Part shown: positions 13,483 through 20,115 of the stretch, piece after piece
Layout: the number at the start of each line of letters is the position of its first letter
Position numbering within the stretch: the first letter of the stretch is position 1
Source of the DNA: a virus
Length of the DNA stretch: 31,107 nucleotides
IMG/VR virus record: IMGVR_UViG_3300009093_000100
Coordinates: 1 to 31,107 of that record
Direction: 5' to 3' (one strand)
Notes under the pieces: model-generated
Databases searched by the model: none
The model's input: only the letters and a program-made list of their open reading frames with translations
What the model was told of the DNA's origin: nothing
Translations under genes and position numbers: made by a program

Positions 13483-13877
13483 CCCAGCTGCCGGTTTACA
13501 AGTCTCTGGCCCCGGAGCTTCGCACTCCGGAGAACTTCATCCGGCCGCTGCGGACTTCGTACAAGCACGTCGGCGTGAAACCGGTACATCCGACACGGCC
13601 TCTTACCCCCGAAGAGGCTTCTCGCTACGCGGCTCATAACTACGTTTGCTTCGAAGAATATCCGAAGAGCGACAGTCCGATTATTGGGCGCTTATGGACC
13701 TTCGAACAGCTGGCTAAAAGTGGTTGCGGTGCGGTGACTACAATGGCCGATGAGTTGGCCGAGACTTACGCCATCGACCCGAAGTTTTATTCCCATACCT
13801 ACTGCGTCGGGTGCGGCGATCACCTGCCGGTCGAGCAGTTCGTCTGGGCCGGTACCGACGATCGAGTTGGATCCTAA
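13479..13877 (+). CDS. Conserved-type phage protein with a CxxC motif (132 aa)
   Basis: The ATG overlaps the preceding stop (ATGA). The product has PVYKSLAPELRTPENFIRPL at the start and a distinctive end: HTYCVGCGDHLPVEQFVWAG followed by TDDRVGS, where CVGC may bind zinc or form a redox pair. This C-terminal motif recurs in many phage proteins of unknown role encoded near head genes, as far as I recall. The centre contains a helix-rich stretch (ADELAETYAIDPKFY). Its stop overlaps the next ATG (TAATG). Confidence 0.65.
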   Translation: MTQLPVYKSLAPELRTPENFIRPLRTSYKHVGVKPVHPTRPLTPEEASRYAAHNYVCFEEYPKSDSPIIGRLWTFEQLAKSGCGAVTTMADELAETYAIDPKFYSHTYCVGCGDHLPVEQFVWAGTDDRVGS

Positions 13878-14071
13878 TGGACGCCAATCAGCTGTTTTTC
13901 TGGATGCGAGGATTCTTCGAGCAGGTGACCGAGCCGTCACCTGCTCAGATCACAGCGCTTCGCAACGAAGTGCTCCGGGCTAAGCCCGTCGAAAATCAGA
14001 TCATACCCGTCACGGTGCAGAACCCGATTTCCGGTACGGGTGACTGCGGCTGCAAGAAAAAAATTCCTTGA
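13877..14071 (+). CDS. Small hypothetical protein (64 aa)
   Basis: The ATG at 13877 shares its A with the preceding TAA. The 64-residue product starts MDANQLFFWMRGFFEQVTEP, includes a helical stretch (SPAQITALRNEVLRAKPVE) and ends in GTGDCGCKKKIP, a short CxC-and-lysine tail. Many phages of this type have a small protein here. Its stop overlaps the -35 of the capsid promoter. Function not known. Confidence 0.6.
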   Translation: MDANQLFFWMRGFFEQVTEPSPAQITALRNEVLRAKPVENQIIPVTVQNPISGTGDCGCKKKIP

Positions 14072-14097
14072 CATCGTACAAACGATGCGCGTAATTT
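14068..14097 (+). promoter_or_regulatory. Promoter of the major capsid gene
   Basis: A perfect -35 TTGACA (14068-14073) is followed, after 18 bases, by TAATTT (14092-14097). The -10 lies in a palindrome spanning 14083-14107 (11 of 12 arm positions pair around T14095), and the spacer itself contains a perfect 6-bp inverted repeat (CATCGT/ACGATG; 14072-14087). The promoter would give the capsid and following genes an expression boost. The palindromes suggest a regulator-binding site. Confidence 0.6.
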
Positions 14098-14133
14098 ACG
14101 CTCATCGTTGTGCGTACGACATCGCACGGAGCT

Positions 14134-14222
14134 CGACCTCCTAAAAAGCCGATTCGCAGCGCAAAGCTGTCTCGAGCAACACCCCGAATCGCTTTTTTCA
14201 TCATCTGACCTTAGGAGGGTCG
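14134..14222 (+). promoter_or_regulatory. Structured leader of the major capsid gene with anti-SD and terminator-like stem
   Basis: CGACCTCCTAA (14134-14144) can pair with the ribosome-binding region TTAGGAGGGTCG (14211-14222) over 11 pairs with one bulged G. Between them AAAAAGCCGATTCG (14143-14156) pairs with CGAATCGCTTTTTT (14185-14198), 13 bp with one bulge and a T6 run, which looks like an intrinsic terminator. A local alternative pairs GGAG (14128-14131) with CTCC (14138-14141), freeing the ribosome-binding site. The leader can therefore be drawn in at least two states. Confidence 0.5.
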
Positions 14223-14226
14223 CGCC

Positions 14227-15342
14227 ATGCTAACCAATTTTAGCCAGCTCACCACGGAGCAAAAGACCATCTGGTCGATGGATCTGTGGAAGCAGGCACG
14301 CAACTACAGCTTCATCAACAAGTTCCTCGGCAAGGACTCCAATAGCCTTGTCCAGCACATCACCGAGCTGAAAAAGTCCGAGAAAGGCGCACGTGCAGTT
14401 ATCACGCTGCTCGCCGACCTCGAAGGTGACGGCGTCGCGGGCGACCGTACGCTGGAAGGCAACGAAGAGGCGATGAAGTCGTACGATCAGGTGATCCGTA
14501 TCGACCAGTTGCGTCACGCCAACCGCCACGAAGGCCGTATGGCCGATCAGAAGTCAGTTGTCGAGTTCCGTGAGAACTCTCGCGACGTGCTCGCCTACTG
14601 GCTTGCCGAGCGTTTGGACCAGCTCGCGTTCCAGACGATGTCCGGCGTGACTTACGCCCAGAAGCCCAACGGTGCGGCTCGCATTGGTTCGGACCTTCCG
14701 TTCCTCGAGTTTGCGGCTGACGTGTCGGCTCCGACCAACCTGCGCAAGCTGCGTTGGGATGGTACCTCCGCCACTCACTCGCTGGTCCAGAACGGTGCAA
14801 CCAACGCGGTTGCGGCGACGGACACACCGACGTGGGAGATGTTCGTCCAGCTCAAGGCCTACGCCAAAGACCAGTTCATGCGCGGCATCAAAGGTGCTGG
14901 TGGCGAAGAAATCTACCACGCGTTTCTGACCCCGCAGGCGATGGCGAAGCTCAAGATGGACAACAACTACATGTTGAACGTCCGTCACGCGCAGCAACGC
15001 GGCGACAAGAACCCGCTCTTCACTGGCGACGTGGTCGAGATCGACGGCATCGTGTTCAACACGTATCGCAACGTGTGCAACACCGCCGGCCTGACCTCGG
15101 GCAATAAGTGGGGTTCGGGCGGCACGGTCGACGGCTGCCAGATCCTGTTCTGCGGTGCGCAGGCGTTGGCCATGGCCGACATCGGCAACCCGGAATGGGT
15201 CGAGAAGGGCTTCGACTACGAGAACCAGCAGGGCATTTCCACGGGCAAGATCCTCGGCTTCCTGAAACCGAAGTTCAACAGCATCTATGCTGGCGACACG
15301 GTGCAGGACTTCGGCGTGATCTCGGTCTACACCGCGCAGTAA
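14227..15342 (+). CDS. Major capsid protein, N4-gp56 family
   Basis: The 371-residue protein forms the icosahedral shell. It has the hallmarks of the N4-gp56-type HK97-fold coat: QKTIWSMDLWKQARNYSFIN near the start, the loop LEGDGVAGDRTLEGNEEAM (about 65-83), then SYDQVIRIDQLRHANRHEGR, and the spine/A-domain parts FLTPQAMAKLKMDNNY and DIGNPEWVEKGFDYENQQGI near the end. A strong AGGAGG lies nine bases before the ATG, but in a leader that can hide it (14134-14222). It follows scaffold and four small genes and precedes a structural protein. Length is within the usual 350-400 residues. Confidence 0.93.
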   Translation: MLTNFSQLTTEQKTIWSMDLWKQARNYSFINKFLGKDSNSLVQHITELKKSEKGARAVITLLADLEGDGVAGDRTLEGNEEAMKSYDQVIRIDQLRHANRHEGRMADQKSVVEFRENSRDVLAYWLAERLDQLAFQTMSGVTYAQKPNGAARIGSDLPFLEFAADVSAPTNLRKLRWDGTSATHSLVQNGATNAVAATDTPTWEMFVQLKAYAKDQFMRGIKGAGGEEIYHAFLTPQAMAKLKMDNNYMLNVRHAQQRGDKNPLFTGDVVEIDGIVFNTYRNVCNTAGLTSGNKWGSGGTVDGCQILFCGAQALAMADIGNPEWVEKGFDYENQQGISTGKILGFLKPKFNSIYAGDTVQDFGVISVYTAQ

Positions 15343-15357
15343 GAGGAGAACGCACAC

Positions 15358-15804
15358 ATGACCGCTCTTGCAACTCTCCGTGCGACTCGCAGCGCGCAGT
15401 ATCCGCTCACTGCCGAGTGCACGATCAACTACAACGACACGTTCACCGACACCAGCGGTGTGCTGCAGACGGTTAGCGCCGTCGGGTCGTACACGTTCGA
15501 TGCCATCAACCTGCCGGTCGGCGCGATCATTGTCGGCGGCGATGTGACCACGGAGACCGCCTTTACGGGGTCGACCGCGTTCAACATCACCGTCGGCGAC
15601 TCGGCGTCGTCCAACCGGTACCTCGCGGCTACGGACAAGACCACGGCGGCTCGCACCGCTCTGACCTTGACCGGCTACGTGGGTCTGGGCGAGAACCTTC
15701 GCGTTGTGATCAACCCCACGGTGGCTACGGTCACCGCCGGCAAGCTCACGATTCGGGTTCAGTACATCGTTCGCGGCCGCGCGAACGAGGCAGTCACCGC
15801 CTGA
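15358..15804 (+). CDS. Head-associated structural protein (148 aa), decoration candidate
   Basis: It follows the major capsid gene by 15 bases, with GAGGAG as ribosome-binding site. The product is strand-rich with many Thr, Ala, Val and Gly (TINYNDTFTDTSGVLQTVSA, FDAINLPVGAIIVGGDVTTE), a beta-sandwich-like composition, and ends YIVRGRANEAVTA. Position just after the coat and before an intrinsic terminator suits a decoration or head-fibre protein expressed in similar amount. No named family could be assigned from sequence alone. Confidence 0.7.
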   Translation: MTALATLRATRSAQYPLTAECTINYNDTFTDTSGVLQTVSAVGSYTFDAINLPVGAIIVGGDVTTETAFTGSTAFNITVGDSASSNRYLAATDKTTAARTALTLTGYVGLGENLRVVINPTVATVTAGKLTIRVQYIVRGRANEAVTA

Positions 15805-15819
15805 TAGATCCCACAAACC

Positions 15820-15843
15820 GAAAGTCCCCTTCGGGGGCCTTTC
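15820..15843 (+). terminator. Intrinsic terminator after the capsid operon
   Basis: CCCC and GGGG flank a stable TTCG tetraloop, extended by a weaker AAAG/CTTT outer part, with T-rich bases (CCTTTCT) after the stem. It lies 16 bases past the stop at 15804 and ends the transcript from the 14068 promoter, at least in part. Confidence 0.75.
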
Positions 15844-15873
15844 TCCATACCCACTACACAACTTGGAGTGCTC

Positions 15874-16284
15874 ATGTCCGCCAATCAGAAATTGGTCCTG
15901 AACCGCGACTACACCCTCAACACCCTGACGGGGCACTCGATCTTCTTCAAGAAGAACGTGCCCACGCACGTACCGCGTCCAGCGTGGCGCGACGCACTCG
16001 CGATCGGTGCCCTGCCCCCAGATGGCGTGCCGGAAGAGCCCGAGCCCGAGAAGGCGTATACGCCTCCGCCCAGCGACCCCGACGAGCGCGCCGAGCAGAT
16101 TCTCAAGGCCTTCGGTGTCATCGTTGCCAAGAACGAGCGCGAGGACTTCACCGCCGCCGGGCTGCCTACGAACGCTGCAGTCGCTGCGCTGACTGGTTTC
16201 AAGGTCCAGTCGAAAGAAGTTTCGGCAGTATGGCAGCAATACAAAGACTCTCTTTCTGAAGAGACTTCGGGCGAGCGCGCGTGA
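15874..16284 (+). CDS. Head-tail region hypothetical protein (136 aa)
   Basis: The ATG at 15874 has GGAG seven bases upstream; an in-frame ATG six bases earlier is less well spaced. The N-terminal part (KLVLNRDYTLNTLTGHSIFF, then KKNVPTHVPRPAW) is strand-like. A Pro/Glu linker (DGVPEEPEPEKAYTPPPSDP) follows, then a helical C-terminal domain (ERAEQILKAFGVIVAKNERE to VWQQYKDSL). Such small proteins between coat and adaptor genes are common in this phage type. The stop overlaps the GTG of the next gene. Function not recognised. Confidence 0.65.
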   Translation: MSANQKLVLNRDYTLNTLTGHSIFFKKNVPTHVPRPAWRDALAIGALPPDGVPEEPEPEKAYTPPPSDPDERAEQILKAFGVIVAKNEREDFTAAGLPTNAAVAALTGFKVQSKEVSAVWQQYKDSLSEETSGERA

Positions 16285-16970
16285 ACACCGGAGAGCTCAA
16301 AGATCGTTTCCGCAGTGACGTACGGGACACCGATCCCGACACACCGCTGTGGAGCGACGCTGAGATCTACGATTACATGGACGACGCGCAGAAGATGTTC
16401 TGCCGTCTCCAAGGCGGCATCGCGGACACCACGACGGATAGCGTTTGCAAGATCAGCTATTCCGCGAACGATCAGTTCAAGACGATTTCGCCGCTGATCC
16501 TGAAAATTCGGCAGGTAGTGCGTGAATCCGACCAGCTCGAAGTTGAGATCCTCAACTTCGAAGATCTGCAGATGCACGTTTACGCCGACGACTACGGATT
16601 CCAGCCCCCGTACAAAATCGATGCGACGCCCGGGGAAGTTCGGGCGATTGTCACCGGCATGCAGGAAGGCCAGATCAGGTTGGTGCGCTTTCCGACCGCG
16701 GCCGACTCGCTGCGGCTCACCGTATACCGGATGCCGCTACTGACGATCGACACGACAGGTTCTCAGAGCTTCGAGATTGCTCCCGAGCACGTGCGTCCGC
16801 TGCTGTACTGGATGAAGCACCTCGGGCATCTGAAACAGGATGCTGAAACTTACGACAAGGGCCGCGCCGACATGTTCGAATTGCTGTTTCGGCAGTACTG
16901 CGATCAGGCCAAAGCGGAGCGCGAGAAGCGCGAACACAAATATCGGACGGTCGGATATGGTGGCTTGTGA
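16281..16970 (+). CDS. Head-tail adaptor protein (229 aa)
   Basis: The GTG start overlaps the preceding stop (GTGA). The protein opens MNTGELKDRFRSDVRDTDPD followed by PLWSDAEIYDYMDDAQKMFC, the helical start typical of phage adaptor/connector proteins that sit below the portal. A strand-rich middle (LRLTVYRMPLLTIDTTGSQ) and a helical end (ALLYWMKHLGHLKQD-like and QYCDQAKAEREKREHKYRT) follow. It would close the connector in P22 gp4 fashion and hold the tail. Position after the head genes supports this. Confidence 0.75.
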   Translation: MNTGELKDRFRSDVRDTDPDTPLWSDAEIYDYMDDAQKMFCRLQGGIADTTTDSVCKISYSANDQFKTISPLILKIRQVVRESDQLEVEILNFEDLQMHVYADDYGFQPPYKIDATPGEVRAIVTGMQEGQIRLVRFPTAADSLRLTVYRMPLLTIDTTGSQSFEIAPEHVRPLLYWMKHLGHLKQDAETYDKGRADMFELLFRQYCDQAKAEREKREHKYRTVGYGGL

Positions 16971-17007
16971 GACCCCCCAGCCGGCGGTGGGGTATAACAC
17001 CGGCAGA

Positions 17008-17047
17008 CCGGGGGGCCGGGCCTCGCACTCCCTCCCGGTTGCCCCGG
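17008..17047 (+). other. Nested GC-rich hairpin between operon segments
   Basis: CCGGGG (17008-17013) pairs with CCCCGG (17042-17047), and inside it CCGGG (17016-17020) pairs with CCCGG (17034-17038). There is no T-run after it, so it is not a standard terminator; a processing or 5'-stabilising structure ahead of the gene at 17074 is more likely. A second GC-rich imperfect fold lies at 16973-16994. Nothing coding was seen in 16971-17073. Confidence 0.4.
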
Positions 17048-17073
17048 CACTTTACTACATCTGGAGATGAGCT

Positions 17074-17511
17074 ATGAGCAATCAACTGTTTGACAACGCC
17101 CGCCGTAGCTTTCTCCGGGGCACGATTATCTGGGGAAGCACGAGCGGATCCATCGCCGGCGACACGATCAAAGCGATGCTGATCGCCAACACTGCGTCCT
17201 TGGCGGCTCAGGTCTTCGTGGCTGACTTTACGTCGGTCATCGTGGCCCGGTCTGGAGCGTTTACGACGAAGGAGGACACGAACGGCGCTGCAAGCGCCGA
17301 CAACGTGACTTTCGCGAGTATCACCACGGGCATGCTTCCGGGCGGCGCGACTTCGGTCGGCGCGATTGTGATCTACAAGGACACGGGCACCGATAGTACT
17401 TCTCCGTGCATCGCGTGGATCGATAGTGCTACGGGCTTGCCGATAGTACCTAACGGAGGTGATATAATTTGCACGTGGGACACTGGAGCTAACAAGATTT
17501 TCAAGCTATAA
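17074..17511 (+). CDS. Virion structural protein (145 aa)
   Basis: A good GGAG lies eight bases before the ATG. The product starts MSNQLFDNARRSFLRGTIIW and then is Thr/Ser/Ala/Gly-rich and strand-like (IVARSGAFTTKEDTNGAASA, TSVGAIVIYKDTGTDSTSP), ending CTWDTGANKIFKL. The FDNARRSFLRGTI opening recurs, as far as I recall, in phage structural proteins next to fibre genes. It is first in the block of surface proteins that runs to 20885. Decoration or fibre-base role is inferred from place and composition. Confidence 0.7.
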   Translation: MSNQLFDNARRSFLRGTIIWGSTSGSIAGDTIKAMLIANTASLAAQVFVADFTSVIVARSGAFTTKEDTNGAASADNVTFASITTGMLPGGATSVGAIVIYKDTGTDSTSPCIAWIDSATGLPIVPNGGDIICTWDTGANKIFKL

Positions 17512-17525
17512 CAAGGACTTACGCG

Positions 17526-17579
17526 TTGAGCAAGCTTACTGAGAGCGAACGCAACGAACTTTTTAGGAGATTCCAATGA
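17526..17579 (+). CDS. Possible 17-residue micro-peptide
   Basis: A TTG start with AAGGA eight bases upstream opens a frame for MSKLTESERNELFRRFQ, whose TGA overlaps the ATG of the next gene (ATGA). The only other content of this 64-base gap is the AGGAG of the next gene, which is inside the frame. The coupled junction copies the pattern of real neighbours, but a frame this short can arise by chance. Confidence 0.25.
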   Translation: MSKLTESERNELFRRFQ

Positions 17580-18088
17580 GCGGCGTTACTGCATTCAAAA
17601 CCATTTCCGGGCGTACCCCCCACGACTTCGACACGGCGCTTAACGCTGCGCTCTCCGATGGGTATCAGCCGATTCCGGGCAGCGGCCCCTACAACATGGA
17701 CCTCGGCGGCGTCACCTGCATGACGCTCGTGCAGGGATCTGTCGTTCTAGTGGGCGCAACCGGTGCGACTGGCCCGACTGGCCCGACTGGCCCGACTGGC
17801 CCGACTGGTGCGGTCTCGACGTTTTACGGCGAAACCAGCGATGCCGCTAACGTGTACACGGCTACGATCGCGGGCGCGACTTTGACAACCGGCACTGTCT
17901 TCGCGATCAAGTTCGATCACGCCCCGACTGACGCCGCGACGCTGAATGTCAACGGCCTCGGTGCAAAGGCCATTGTTGTGTCGACAGGCGCAGCGATTAG
18001 CGGTCCCCAAGGCATCGACGGTCAGATCGCGATGCTGGTGTACAACGGCACGCAGTTCGTCTACGTCGTGCAGCCGAATAACGCCTAA
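17576..18088 (+). CDS. Collagen-like tail-fibre-type protein (170 aa)
   Basis: AGGAG lies seven bases before the ATG. Residues about 60-78 are a short collagen-like run of Gly-X-Thr/Gly-Pro-Thr triplets (GATGATGPTGPTGPTGPTGA), which should form a trimeric triple helix or stalk. The N-terminal 58 residues (MSGVTAFKTISGRTPHDFDT) are an anchor-like domain. The C-terminal 90 residues are a strand-rich head with HAPTDAATLNVNGLGAKAIV, a stretch typical of phage fibre tips. It probably is a small trimeric surface fibre. Confidence 0.75.
   Translation: MSGVTAFKTISGRTPHDFDTALNAALSDGYQPIPGSGPYNMDLGGVTCMTLVQGSVVLVGATGATGPTGPTGPTGPTGAVSTFYGETSDAANVYTATIAGATLTTGTVFAIKFDHAPTDAATLNVNGLGAKAIVVSTGAAISGPQGIDGQIAMLVYNGTQFVYVVQPNNA
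17764..17807 (+). repeat. 9-bp tandem repeat coding the collagen-like triplets
   Basis: The unit GACTGGCCC occurs about four times in a row with no base change, flanked by diverged copies. Identical DNA, not only identical protein, indicates recent slippage or expansion, and copy number here can be expected to vary between relatives. Confidence 0.75.
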
Positions 18089-18093
18089 CTCCG

Positions 18094-18483
18094 ATGCCGA
18101 CCGGCCCCACCAGTTTTCCCGGCGCGCTCGACGCGTTTCCGACTGTCCTATCGACGACGTTCGAGGATGACAGCGGCTTCGAGCACGACCTGATTCACGA
18201 CTGGGAAATGACCGCGATCGCGGCGTTGCAGACGCTGTGCGGTATCGCGGGTTCGGCAGTCACCACGACTTTTCAGTACCGCATTACCACGATGGAAGGA
18301 TACTTCGCCTCTGGGATCCTCGGCACGGCGCACGGCGGTACTGGTAACAGCACCGGCAATGCCGTTACGGCGACCAAACTCGCAACTGCGCGCAACATCA
18401 ATGGCGTTTCGTTCGACGGGAGCGCCGATATCACGATCGCCACCAGCGGTGGCGGTGGTTCCTCGTTCAACTTTTTCGCGTGA
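18094..18483 (+). CDS. Tail-fibre protein with T4-fibre-like repeat (129 aa)
   Basis: The second half reads GILGTAHGGTGNSTGNAVTA followed by TKLATARNINGVSFDGSADI, the well-known phage tail-fibre shaft sequence found in T4 gp37-like and lambda-like side fibres. The first half is helical (FEHDLIHDWEMTAIAALQTL). It ends in a Gly/Ser-rich tail (TSGGGGSSFNFFA). At 129 residues it is far shorter than a full fibre, so it is a short fibre or a fibre segment that combines with neighbours. No ribosome-binding site is clear; coupling to the previous gene (five bases apart) is likely. Confidence 0.78.
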   Translation: MPTGPTSFPGALDAFPTVLSTTFEDDSGFEHDLIHDWEMTAIAALQTLCGIAGSAVTTTFQYRITTMEGYFASGILGTAHGGTGNSTGNAVTATKLATARNINGVSFDGSADITIATSGGGGSSFNFFA

Positions 18484-18495
18484 TGGGAGCACAGT

Positions 18496-19020
18496 ATGAC
18501 GGCTAACGTGCAACAAATCTTCAGCAAAGTCGGTATTGTTGGCTTCTGCAAGCTGCAGGCGGCAAATACCGCTGTGGACGGTACCGGCACGCTAGACACC
18601 GGCAGCACGGTCACAGCGGCCGGTGTGGCAACCTCCGGAACTGCCACGACGACGACCGGACATCTGGGCACATTGTTCGTGGCTGATGCCACGAACGGCG
18701 GGCGCGTTGAGCGCATTCGGCTCATGGCCGAAGGCACGAACGTGGCAACGGTATTGCGCCTCTTCATCAACAACGGCCTGACCAACGCGACTGCGATGAA
18801 CAACGTATTGATCGCGGAGATCGCGCTGCCGGCGACGACGGCCAGCAACAGTGCGCTTATCAATAGCGGCGTGATTGAACTGCCGACGCCCAGTCAGGTA
18901 ACGGCCTTCGATCTCACGGCTTTCCCTATCGTGCTGCCGATTGGTTACAAACTCATGGCTTGTCTGGGCACTGCCGTGGCGAGCTATTGGGACGCGACGG
19001 CGTTTGGCGGAGCGTACTGA
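18496..19020 (+). CDS. Virion surface protein (174 aa)
   Basis: GGGAG lies seven bases ahead of the ATG. The product is rich in Thr, Ala, Gly and Val with many strands (DGTGTLDTGSTVTAAGVATS, RVERIRLMAEGTNVATVLRL, YKLMACLGTAVASYWDATAF), consistent with a beta-sandwich surface protein. A very similar layout, a 170-180 residue structural protein within the fibre block, is common in this phage type. No named family is recognised. It sits between the T4-fibre-like gene and the LamG gene. Confidence 0.65.
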   Translation: MTANVQQIFSKVGIVGFCKLQAANTAVDGTGTLDTGSTVTAAGVATSGTATTTTGHLGTLFVADATNGGRVERIRLMAEGTNVATVLRLFINNGLTNATAMNNVLIAEIALPATTASNSALINSGVIELPTPSQVTAFDLTAFPIVLPIGYKLMACLGTAVASYWDATAFGGAY

Positions 19021-19023
19021 TTC

Positions 19024-20115
19024 ATGGCCATGCTCGACATGGGCGGCTTCGCGGCGACGGGTGGCGCGCCGCTCGTAGACCGATTCGGCCGTTCGCTGCG
19101 CGACACGCCGCAACTGCAGATTCCTATTCCCAAGCAGCATTCGTTCATCGCCTCAGGCGGCGAGGCTGGCTTTGTATTGGCGGCAGTTCCCATGCCCAAT
19201 ACATTGCAGGTCTATCGCAATCGCGTATTGGTTCATCCATCTGTGTATTCCCTATCCGGCGTGAGCGTCACCCTCGCCAACGCGCTGACGTATTACGTCG
19301 GCGACATCATCGACGTGAGCTACCTGACGATTTCTCCCATCGTTGGCGCTGCGGCGCTCAAGCCGGCCGGCGGCTATGCGGCGCAGGTTTTGGCGGATTC
19401 GCCAGAAGTATACATGTTGGCAAATGATACAAGCGGCACAGTGATGACGGACAGTTCCGGGCATGGGCGGCATGGGACATACAATTCCGGGGTATTGTTG
19501 AACCAAACGGCGCTGCGAGTCGGCAGCAGCGGTTGCATTGGGATGAGTTCAAATTCCTATGCCGCTAGAAATACCAGCCTTCCGTCCATGGGTGCCGTCA
19601 CGTTCGAGTGCATCATCCAATGCACAGGCGGAGGTTCGGTATATAGCGCCGCAATGCAGGATCAACAAAACACGCGCGCGATTGCCTACTTTGGAGCGAG
19701 CCGACATCACCTGTCGCTCATAAATCACAACAACGACTCAAGCTCGCCAAACAATACATTCGGCACAATCGTGCATGCGGTGCTTACGGTTTCCGGAGGT
19801 ACGTGGAATCTGTACGAAAACGGCTTGCTCGCAGCGACGGACTCATATGCAACCGTTCCCGATACCACGAACATGACGTTTCTTGGCGATACGGTTTTCC
19901 CCGGTAGCTTTGGTTGGATCGGTTACGGCAGCGATTTTGCCGTCTACTCGTATGCTCTTTCTGCGACTCGCATCGCGACGCACTACGCGAGCATGTTCAC
20001 CTTTGCTGGCGATCAAGATGCTGGTGTCGTTAGCGCTGGCACAGGCATCTCCATAAAGTCGATTGGCGGCGTGAGCGTAATTTCCGCACAGCAACCGGGG
20101 GTGTTCTCGCCATGA
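19024..20115 (+). CDS. Tail fibre / receptor-binding protein with LamG-like lectin domain (363 aa)
   Basis: The N-terminus, LDMGGFAATGGAPLVDRFGR, matches that of the next gene and is likely to be the virion anchor. Residues about 40-110 form a small strand-rich domain. Residues about 125-325 look like a concanavalin A/LamG-type jelly roll, judged by VYMLANDTSGTVMTDSSGHG at its start, VTFECIIQCTGGG, LTVSGGTWNLYENGLLAATD, and FAVYSYALSATRIATHYASM at its end; this is the usual order in phage sugar-binding domains. The last 35 residues have VVSAGTGISIKSIGGVSVIS. It probably binds host surface sugar. The stop overlaps the next ATG. Confidence 0.82.
   Translation: MAMLDMGGFAATGGAPLVDRFGRSLRDTPQLQIPIPKQHSFIASGGEAGFVLAAVPMPNTLQVYRNRVLVHPSVYSLSGVSVTLANALTYYVGDIIDVSYLTISPIVGAAALKPAGGYAAQVLADSPEVYMLANDTSGTVMTDSSGHGRHGTYNSGVLLNQTALRVGSSGCIGMSSNSYAARNTSLPSMGAVTFECIIQCTGGGSVYSAAMQDQQNTRAIAYFGASRHHLSLINHNNDSSSPNNTFGTIVHAVLTVSGGTWNLYENGLLAATDSYATVPDTTNMTFLGDTVFPGSFGWIGYGSDFAVYSYALSATRIATHYASMFTFAGDQDAGVVSAGTGISIKSIGGVSVISAQQPGVFSP

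Noticed and set aside
14554-16239. 561-codon minus-strand frame opposite capsid and following genes
   Set aside because: It crosses two genes, a terminator and intergenic DNA with no motif; arginine/valine-rich shadow translation.
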